From Scolanthus callimorphus (lineage: Eukaryota; Cnidaria; Anthozoa; Actiniaria; Edwardsiidae), in contig CM066924.1 of NCBI GenBank assembly GCA_033964015.1, positions 10,141,077 to 10,205,076 on the forward strand: DNA of 64,000 bases, written 5' to 3'. Numbering within the stretch: position 1 is the stretch's first letter; each line of letters starts with the position of its first letter. Below the pieces are notes generated by a model. It saw only the letters and a program-made list of their open reading frames with translations. It was not told the DNA's origin and ran no database searches. This document shows, in pieces, positions 56,130 through 64,000 of the stretch. The translations under genes and the position numbers were made by a program.

Positions 56130-58490
56130 GCCGCTCTTCAATGCGGCCATCCCATCTCCCCACCAAGCATGCTGGGGAGGTCACCGTCCTCTTTCTTTGT
56201 GTACAGTATATGAGTAGATAATAAATAGATAAATAAAAATAAAAATCGAAATTAAATATAGACGGCTGCCTATTCCAGTTGCACGACTCCTCCGAGGATC
56301 TTTCTTAAAGGGTTTCCCCTTCCATTAGGACTGTTCTCTGCATAGAGGCCACTATCCTGGTGGCTCTTCACTGCTCGAGAACAGTCTCTGGACCGCACGC
56401 CGCGCCCCCGAACTCCACCGCCCAGACAACCGATGACGACAGGAATCACCTCCACTCTAAACCCTGGTCTTCGTTCTCTGATCTCGTATTGCTAATTGTT
56501 GGTACTTTTTAAGTTTCGTCTTTCTCGTTTCCTCTATGTTGCGCTCCATGGGGCATGCCATATCTACCAGGAAGATTCTCTTTTTCATCAACGTCCTCCA
56601 GGGTCAAGTCTGGTCGCCTAGCCGTGTTTTTCTTCTTAACCTGTACTCGAAGTCCCAACACAGCTTATATTTGTCACCTTGAGTACATGACCTTTTCTCC
56701 ATGCGCCTTGCCACGCGTCTTTTGCTGCCAGCAGGTCCTTCTCATGGCCCAGTTGGTGGCCAGCACCATGAGCGCATTATTATGGCGACGAAGATACTCT
56801 GTCGCGGTGATGGTCTCGCATCCCGAGAGAAGATGTTCGACGGTCTCGTCCTGTGCGTTACATAGCCTACACAGTCCCTCATCTCCTATCCCTCTCATCG
56901 CCTTCCACTTCCGCGTTCCACCATCTGCTCCATCATGTCCATAATACTGGAGGTCTTCTGCGGAGATATGTTCGTCGTTAGCCAGGCGGCGTCTTCACTC
57001 TCTTGGGCAGCAAACGCCTGGCTCTGCATGCTCTTTTGTACATACTTGGTAGTCAGCTGTTCCTTATACCGCACCCTTATTGCCTCCTTCAACTCCTTCC
57101 AACATCCCGCCCAATCCTTTTCAATCCTCTCTCCATTCCTTTTCACCTCATTCGCTCGAAACTCGACCTCTTCTCCCAGCTCTTGCATCGCCTCCTCTGC
57201 CTCTCTTCTTAGGCTCTTGTACTCGTTTTGGAGCTCTCTTCTCCAGGCCACTTGTATCCATTGGCTCGTGCTACATGCCATGTACGTTGCCACCCGCACT
57301 TTGGTCTGCTGGTACACTGCACGCAAGCTCTTGAGGCCACGTCCACCGTCTTCCCGCTTCATGTACAACCTCTCGTCGCTCGCTTGTCTCCCCAGCATCC
57401 TCTTCTCACGTAGCTTGTTCTGACTAGCATGTCTAGCTCGTATAATTCTTTCAAACTGAATTGGCAACATTCATGGCATAAGCAGCCACTGGTATAACTC
57501 TGGTGTTGACTGCCTTACACAAGGTTCTTGTCGTAGAGCTCTAGGTCTGTAAGGCTATCTAGCCTCCTCGACATATCGTCCATTACTACTTTGTAGGACC
57601 TTCCCCTTGTCTATTCCATTTTCCTTGCTCAAGTCCAAGAAACTTGTACGTTTCGTCCTTGTCCGGATCAAGGGCCTGAGCCCTGGCCTCAAGTATCTGA
57701 GCCCTTCCCCTTGATCATTTCTCCTTGTTTGAACACCACCTCTGCGCACTTCTTCACTCCATATACTGCTCCCGTGTCATGGCTCGCTGTTACGATGATC
57801 TCATTGGCTGCTTCCAGTCCTGATGGTTCTGCTGATACACCTTTAGGTCATCTATGAATAGACTGTGGTTCGTTTCGTATGCGCTCTCGCGGTGGCCCCA
57901 TCTATTATACCCTCTTTGTACCCTCTAACAGCATCATCACCGGGACTTCCGTAAAGCAAAACCCACGGGGGAGTAGCTATCGCCTTGCAGGAATCCACAT
58001 CTTATACTAATCCACCGCTCTTAATCTTCGTGCCTCCAACATTAAGCTCCAGCCTCGTCTTCCAGCTACACATCAATTTGCGTAGCACCCTGATCACACT
58101 CTCAGGGATCCCATCCACTCATAGACCATCAGCATGGAGTCATGATGCACTTTATCATACGCTTTCCTGTAGTCATAGAAGGCCACGCACAGGTCTCTCT
58201 TGTGCTCTCTTACTGCGTCCATAATGCACTTGTCAAATAAGCAGCTGGGTCTACGTGCCGAGTACTCCTCAGAGGCACCAAGCTGCCTCGAATCCCAGAT
58301 ACCATTGCGGTCCGCATTCTCTCATGAAATTGCCAAGCAAGCCAGTGAACAACTGTATGAGTATTCAAACAGGTTATTGGTCTATAGTCCTTTCTGGGGA
58401 GAGATCTCCGTTTTGGTAGCAGCACCGTTCTTCCAAGCGCTACCCACTCAGGGATGTTGTCTGGGTTGTCGACCCAACCCCCCTAGATTA
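56130..58490 (-). mobile_element. 5'-truncated LINE with restriction-like-endonuclease-type C-terminus (R2/R4/NeSL group)
   Basis: Read on the minus strand: an RT segment with TVLLPKRRSLPRKDYRPITC; a GEGLRYLRPG and SFLDLSKENGIDKGK region; a CMH-like block with RQASDERLYMKREDGGRGLK and VYQQTKVRVATYMAC; a CRLCNAQDETVEHLLSGC motif (C-x2-C...H-x4-C); and VIPVVIGCLGGG followed by NPLRKILGGVVQLE and a stop near 56272. CCHC plus IPVVIGCLGG layouts mark LINEs with a restriction-like endonuclease. Several frame changes and a lost catalytic half make it dead. Its 3' end abuts a TTA-rich array, a favoured target of some R4/Dong-type LINEs as I recall. Confidence 0.75.
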
Positions 58491-58492
58491 TA

Positions 58493-58659
58493 GTATAGTG
58501 CATAGTATTTCAACGTGTAATGTTTTTTTATATTTTTGGTATAATCGGCTCACTGGAAGAGCATTTAAAAAAAAAATATCTATATAAATATCCTATATTT
58601 ATATCTATATAAATACTATAATTATTATAATTATTATTATTATTATTATTTTATTATTA

Positions 58660-58690
<31 letters not shown>

Positions 58691-58717
58691 TTATTATTAT
58701 TATATTATTATTTATTA

Positions 58718-58782
<65 letters not shown>
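58493..58782. repeat. Long direct repeat, right copy, with ~160-bp TTA array
   Basis: It matches 55893-56040 and then runs into a longer, interrupted TTA/TTTA array. It begins exactly where the LINE sequence stops. Confidence 0.9.
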
Positions 58783-58783
<1 letters not shown>

Positions 58784-59269
58784 GTGAAATACGAAAATTC
58801 GCTACCCTTTTAAAGAATTATATAATTTGAGCCTCAAACCCTACCCCTTTCGGGCGGAGCATTCCCGTAAATTCGACACGAGGGAGTACCCCCCGGGTAA
58901 CAAGGACTGTTCCTGAGTAATTTATTTCCTCTGAAATAGGCCGGTTTTCACATGAAAAAATTGCCCTTTGAGTTTTAGGATGTATTTCCCTGCTAGCAAA
59001 GGCCTCTTTTCTCTGCATTTCGCTAGCAGGGAAAGGATGTATTGAACGTTGACACCAATTCCAGGTTTAATCTTTTAATGAAGAGATAGCCTGCGTAGCA
59101 AGCGTTCCGTGTGTTTTCAGGGAAAAGAAACCCAGAGAAACAGGCGAGAAGTTCGACGAGCGAGTTTTTGGCCGCACGAAAATTTCCTTGTTTTTCTTCC
59201 TGTGGGAAGAGCCCGAGTCATAATTTCGGCTGTGTTTTTATTTTTATTTTCTGCTTTCGGACGCGAAAC

Positions 59270-59370
59270 GCAAAAATCTTTGTTCCCCTGCCCGGGCTCG
59301 AACTGGCAAGCTTTCGTTCTTAGTAAGTACCACGTCCTCCCAACTCAGCCACAAGCTGATGGAATGCTGG
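59270..59370 (-). repeat. tRNA-derived SINE-like pol III module
   Basis: On the minus strand TGGCTGAGTTGGGAGGACG fits an A-box and AGTTCGAGCCC a B-box 40-45 bases downstream. T-arm pairing is imperfect and no acceptor stem forms, so it is not a functional tRNA gene. It is part of a longer repeat-like segment (59100-59400). Confidence 0.5.
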
Positions 59371-59499
59371 GCACCAAACACACAAATAGGGAGTTGAGAA
59401 TACTTTGAACCTTTCAAGTGCCAGCACTCCAAGCAGTGACTTCATCACCGCTGGTGACAATAACTTCGCAAGCCATCTAGCTATGAAACTTTTTTATTG

Positions 59500-60720
59500 C
59501 AAATCAATCCATTTACATCAGTGCTATGTTTTTATAGCAGAATATCTGTGCTGACTCTCGTCATGGTACTTCGTGCAGTTTTTCCACAACAAAATATTGA
59601 ACATTCACCTGAATAATTACTAAATCTCGATATGCTTTTTCCTTGAAAAATTCAAATGTTTCATATCTCCAATGCGTCAAAGTCCTCGTAGCATTCTATT
59701 CCATAAACTTTCAGTTTCCACTGCTTTAAATCATTCTGTTTAAATCGAGTCACGGATCAGCGAAGATCTCTGAATGAATTTTTGGAGTGTAATTGCAAAT
59801 GACATTGCTGCACTGTAGTAGGAAGAATACTTATTTGAATGAATTTTTTCAGTATGTTGGACACAAATTCCAAGAACCACTCCACGTCGATACGAATGAA
59901 TGTAGATGGTAGAATGTATGTGCCGACTCTCGTCATGGTTCTTGGTTCAGTTTTTCCACAAGAAAGTATGTAATTTTTACCTGAATAATTCTTGCCATAA
60001 CATTGCTAATTTCAAGATGCAAGCAAACAATACACTTGAAATTTCGATATGCTTTTCTTGGAAAATTCAAATCTTTCATATCTCCAATGCCTCAAAGCTT
60101 TCCCTGCTACTTTCCACTGCATTAAATCGAGTTTTGGATCAGCGAATATCTCTGATTGAATTTTTTTTCGAGTGTAAATGTAAATGACTTCGTTACACTG
60201 TAGGAAGAGTACTTATTTGAAAGAGATATTTTTTTTCAGTATGTTGGACACAAATTCCAAGAACAACTCCATAGCGATACGAATGAATGTAGATGGTAGA
60301 ATGTCTGTGCCGACTCTCGTCGTGGTACTTGGTTCAGTTTTTCACAAAAAAGTATTTAATTTTGCCCTGAATAATTATTGCTACAACATTGTCAATTTCG
60401 AGATGGCAAATACTACACAGAAATTTCAGCAGAATACACTTTCGTGATGCTTTTTCTGGGTAAATAATATCTTCTACACCTCGAAGCATTACATGTGACT
60501 TTCCATTGCTGTTCAAAGTGCCTCGGATCAGCGAGGATCACTGAATGAATGTTTTTCATTCGAAATACAATTAGAAACAACCGCTTGAAGAAAATAAATT
60601 TCTTAAATAACTTCGACACGAATTCCAAAAGTCATTCCACTTTTGCTTGAATCCTCCAAGGAAAACTGAATGTATTTGGAATTTCTAGCGTGGTACTTGG
60701 TTCAGTTTTCGAGGTATGAG
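59500..60720. repeat. Tandem repeat, period about 370-390 bp, a little over three copies
   Basis: Landmarks GACTCTCGTCATGGTACTT, then CCTGAATAATTA, then TTTCATATCTCCAATGC recur; the first lies at about 59548, 59920, 60306 and (partial) 60690. Copies differ by many substitutions. ORFs inside are in different frames and not conserved between units. Confidence 0.85.
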
Positions 60721-61860
60721 ACGTCAAAAATATCCTCTCTCGAATCACATGGCTCATCTTGCGAAAATATCTCAGGAATATTCAGTGAGTTAAGACACGA
60801 TCCCGGGAAAATGCAAAGCTTCATCATTGTGCTCGATGCAAAGTACGGATGTTCATCAAGATTAGTTGAAGTTTTCAACTTTCCTCGTTTCTCCGATCAG
60901 CTAAAATATAATTATAAAACTCCGCTGTCGTTGCCGACACATTTCAAAGAGAATTGCAACTTTAGAGTTTGACTGTGGGGAGGGGGGTTATTTTCTCTTG
61001 CTGCGCAAGCGAAATAACAACAGGTCAGCAGCTTCACTGAGGGCTCAGCTCAAGATAAGTTTGCGAAGCGATGTACGGCTGGAATTCCTTGTGATGTGCA
61101 TTAAAACTTTTTTCTTGGTTGTCTCTACTGGAAAATTGGCCAGACAGAATTGGCCAGAAAATTGGTTGGACATTTGGCGCTTTGACAATGTCTGATGACT
61201 GGCAGTAATTTCCAGCTCTGGGAAGGGTAATTGCTTTTCAAAATAGAGGAAAAGGCATGAAAGTTATGACCCTGAGTTTGCCTTTGCAACTTTGCGCCCA
61301 ACTCACAGTTGGGTGCATTTTGAATTTCGAGTGAGTCACCTAAAGCATTACCAAACAAATTCAGGAAGACCTAACACTGTACAGGATGGAGTATACTCAC
61401 AGGATTTAGAATTCTGTAAAATTTACCAAATCTTTCAATGATCCAAGCTTCTTGTTGAGGTACAAATTTGACAACCTAAAAAAAATGCACATAATTGTAA
61501 TAATTAATGTGAATATTTTTCTGGAGGTTTTTTTCTCTTATTCTGTGATTCCAGAAAAATAATGTCATGGAATGGGGTTGAGATATAAACACCCCTCACC
61601 CCAATTGAATTTCCTGTGACAAAATACATAATACCAGTGCAGTGATTGTATTGGAAGTTAGCAAACTGTAATCAATGGTTAATAAAGTTAGACCTAAAAA
61701 TTGTTATAAGAAATATTTTTCAACAAAAATTGTTAAAGGCCCATCACCAACTGACAACCTTCGCAGGATAATTAGCCAATCAGAACAGAAAAAAATGGAT
61801 CATTTTGAAAACAACAGAAATCAAAGGGTGAAATTGTGGATACCGTTTATCAACGTTTGG
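60720..61860. other. Non-coding stretch
   Basis: No supported gene. A local inverted pair near AATTGGCCAGAC/GCCAGAAAATTGG and a TGGGTGCATTTTGAA segment are present, but I cannot assign them. Confidence 0.4.
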
Positions 61861-61864
61861 CTGC

Positions 61865-62115
61865 CTGGTGATGAGGTCATCAATGACGCTATACCACGTG
61901 ACCTTGGTGTTGCATCTCCCATGCTCGAAGACAACTTTACCCAAGTTTGGCCACCTAGCATTGCTCCATTCTCAGATGTCAATTTCTTCTAGTTTTAATG
62001 ACGTCATCTATGACATTATGCCATGTGACTTTGGTGCTGGACTTCCGTTGTCATGAAGATAACTTTGTCCAAGTTTGGTCACCTAGCGATGTACCATTCT
62101 CGAGGTTTAATTTTT
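61865..62115. repeat. CRE-satellite, second subfamily (two units)
   Basis: Units contain CACGTGAC or CATGTGAC, TGACGTCATCTATGACATTA and CCAAGTTTGGTCACCTAGC, clearly related to the 126-bp satellite but diverged and ~120 bases apart. Confidence 0.75.
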
Positions 62116-62129
62116 TTAGTTTAGATGAT

Positions 62130-62410
62130 GTCATGAGCTAACACTTAAGGATACAGTGCACCTTCAGGGACAACTTTTTGCAAAAAATTTTTTTGCGTGC
62201 ATTCGATTTAGAGATTGTTTAACTAAGTATTAGAAGAAGAAAAATATTTTTTCCCTTAAAGCGAACAAGATATTTGTAATGAGTAGCCTTATATGGGAGT
62301 CACGCCATCACGTGACTATCACTATGTCAGCTGTTGTGTAATCTTAATAAATGAATTTGAATGATCTTGTCGTAGCCTGTAGTCCTGTGCTGTCGACTAT
62401 AAACATTACA
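62130..62410 (+). repeat. Putative 5' LTR of a Ty3/gypsy-like retrotransposon
   Basis: The segment ends ...ACATTACA immediately before a tRNA-complementary TGGTACCAGGAGC and contains AATAAATGAA. A left edge near TGAGCTAACACTTAAGG is a guess. No second LTR is in the window. Confidence 0.45.
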
Positions 62411-62424
62411 TGGTACCAGGAGCT
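62411..62424 (+). promoter_or_regulatory. Primer-binding site (TGGTACCAGGAGC)
   Basis: TGG at the LTR edge and similarity to Met-tRNA 3' ends fit priming of minus-strand synthesis in gypsy-type elements. Confidence 0.55.
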
Positions 62425-62444
62425 GGAAGTCCAGGGCGACGATC

Positions 62445-62978
62445 ATGGAGAAAATCAAGCCTCCATCAGAACTCGATATGGACAGTCGGAACTTGGCAGA
62501 AGCGTGGAGAGAGTGGGCTGCGAGTTGGGAACTCTATGAGATCTCAAGTGGTCTCAAAGACAAGGAAGAGAAGGTTCAAGTGGCCACGCTATACAGCGTA
62601 ATAGGGCTGAAAGCCCGACGAGTATTGAAAACACTACCCGGATACCTGAGGCATTAGCAAGTAGAAAGGTTAAGGACACCCTGAAGGCGTTACAAGATTA
62701 CTGTATGCCCCGTACAAATGTCACTTACGAAAGGTGTATTTTTCGTACAACAACACAGGGGGAAAGACCATTTGATGCATTCTTAACCGAGTTAAGAAAA
62801 GGCCACGCTGTGTGAATTTGGAGAGATAAAGGCTTCCCTCATACGTGACCAAATCGTGATCGGCACAAATAGCCCTGCATTGAGAGAGCGACTTCTTCGA
62901 GAACCAGATCTAAACCTCACGAAAGCAGTAAATCTGTGCCGAGCGTCAGAACAGGCAATTGCGCAACGGACGGAGTAA
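62445..62978 (+). pseudogene. Ty3/gypsy-like gag, frameshifted and truncated
   Basis: The ATG lies 34 bases after the primer-binding site. The first frame (MEKIKPPSELDMDSRNLAEA...WREWAASWELYE) runs to 62657. A second frame picks up through KALQDYCMPRTNVTYERCIF and PFDAFLTELRK, and a third through SLIRDQIVIGTNSPALRERL and NLCRASEQAIAQ, to about 62978. This order is that of capsid proteins in coral and sea-urchin gypsy elements as I know them. Two frameshifts and an in-frame TAG break it. The following foldback element replaces the nucleocapsid and pol regions. Confidence 0.75.
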
Positions 62979-63947
62979 ACTGCGGGGGCGGGCGGGGCGC
63001 GCGGTGCGCGGGGTAGGTGGGGTGCAGTTGTGAGGGGGAGGTGGAGGGGGTGGGATGCGGAATGCAAGGGAGAGCGCCAACGACGTCATCAAAACTATAA
63101 AAATCAATATCTTGAGAACGGAACAACGTCGGATGACCAAACTTGGGTAAAGTTATCTTTGGGGCAAGGGGGGCACACCAACAGGGTCACGTGGTATGAC
63201 GTCATCAATGACTAGAAAAATCAATATCTCGAGAACGGAACAACGCCAGGTGACCAAACTTGGGTAAAGTTACCTTTGAGGCAAGGGGGGCACACCAACA
63301 GGGTCACGTGGTATGGCGTCATCAATGACGTCATCAAAACAAGAAAAATCAATATCTCCAGAACGGAACAACGCCAGGTGACCAAACTTGGGTAAAATTA
63401 TGTTCAGTTTGACAATGAAAAAAAGGTGCACTTAGTTAAAACAACATATTAATATGTTCGAAAATTCGAAAACTAGCAAACTGGATTTTCATGTTAAGCG
63501 GTCCACATATGTGATTATGTTTTTTTTTAAATCATGATTTTCACGGCTTTGTGCAATAACGCAAAGCCACCCAAGGCTTAATATTAAAGATATATCAAGA
63601 AAACATCATTGGAGACATTATTTAGCCCCCAAACCACCCGCATCCCATTGGTGGTTATAATGATGTATTGCTGTCGTCGTGCCACGTGACCTCGTTCCAT
63701 TCTCGAGATATTGATTTTTTTAGTTCTGTTGATGACACCATACCACGTGACCCTGTTGGTGTGTCCCCCTTGCTCCGAAGATAACTTTACCAAAGTTTGG
63801 TCATCCGACGTTCTTCCGTTCTCGAGATATTGATTTTTATAGTTTTGATGACGTCGTTGGCGCTCCCCCTTGCATTCCGCATCCCACCCCCTCCACCTCC
63901 CCCTCACAACTGTACCCCGCACCCCGCGCCCGCGCCCCGCAGTTTAA
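62976..63947. mobile_element. Foldback element with CRE-satellite arms, inserted in gag
   Basis: Arms of about 240 bases begin TAAACTGCGGGG on both sides. They share GCAGTTGTGAGGGGGAGGTG, GGGTGGGATGCGGAATGC, GCGCCAACGACGTCATCAAA and the CCAAACTTGGGTAAAG/CACGTGG modules. The left half has three satellite-type units about 120 bases apart (CAAACTTGGGTAAA near 63139, 63257 and 63379). The loop region is AT-rich. No gene. Confidence 0.8.
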
Positions 63948-64000
63948 ACAAATCTAAGGAACCACCACTTTATGTCAGTAAAGATAGTATGTAAGATAGC

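Noticed and set aside
56935..57423. 162-codon plus-strand ORF
   Set aside because: Shadow of the LINE protein coded on the other strand.
59280..59360. Possible tRNA gene
   Set aside because: A- and B-box-like motifs are present, but the T-arm mispairs and no acceptor stem forms, so it is a SINE-like relic.
59109..59408. 99-codon ORF
   Set aside because: It overlaps the pol III-like repeat and reads through it in an arbitrary frame.

Overview
The window looks like a repeat-dense metazoan genome scaffold, most likely from an anthozoan cnidarian (stony coral or relative). The reasons are spliced exons with GT..AG borders, a 100-N scaffold gap, P-superfamily, Harbinger, non-LTR and Ty3/gypsy-like remnants, and many foldback/MITE families. 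The organism call is inference, made without a database search. Host coding sequence is almost absent: two adjacent well-formed exons (about 40.8-41.4 kb) and a few weak exon candidates.

Region 1 (1-12.5 kb) is the most unusual part. It holds two diverged copies of a minus-strand gene for an unrecognised ~590-residue protein, one intact (14-1774) and one frameshifted (10465-12248). Beside the second copy lie a RING-type zinc-finger pseudogene, a possible RNase H/exonuclease-like pseudogene with a glycine-zipper N-terminus, and a Pro/Arg-tailed pseudogene. The RING and exonuclease-like genes diverge from a compact, mirror-symmetric control region (CCAAT box, TGACGTCA, TATA on both strands) with an 87-bp tandem repeat between the two promoters. 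A hairpin-forming G/C-rich motif recurs in the control region and at the 3' end of both large-ORF copies. I read this as a decaying endogenous virus-like or virus-derived mobile element of unknown class. A 66-bp retroposed insertion with a 12-bp target duplication inside one gene shows it has resided in a eukaryotic genome. Between the copies are tandem Cys-rich repeats and a nested Harbinger relic.

Region 2 (14.4-22.0 kb) is a nearly complete P-superfamily DNA transposon. It has matching ends, a near-8-bp target duplication, a four-exon THAP-domain transposase on the minus strand and a convergent C2H2 zinc-finger protein gene on the plus strand. A 1.4-kb element carrying ~127-bp satellite units with double CRE palindromes disrupts the zinc-finger gene, and a small MITE sits in a transposase intron.

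Region 3 (22-50 kb) is mainly non-autonomous repeats: foldback hairpins, MITEs, G-runs of 20 or more, and a giant palindrome (32.3-38.4 kb) whose left arm was later split by about 3.5 kb. The two host-like exons lie between such elements.

Region 4 (50-64 kb) carries a second, inverted copy of the CRE-satellite element, the scaffold gap, a decayed LINE with an R2/R4-type C-terminal end between long direct repeats, a ~380-bp tandem repeat, and a gypsy-type gag with primer-binding site cut by a foldback element that carries a related CRE satellite. The CRE/E-box satellite thus occurs in three subfamilies across the window.
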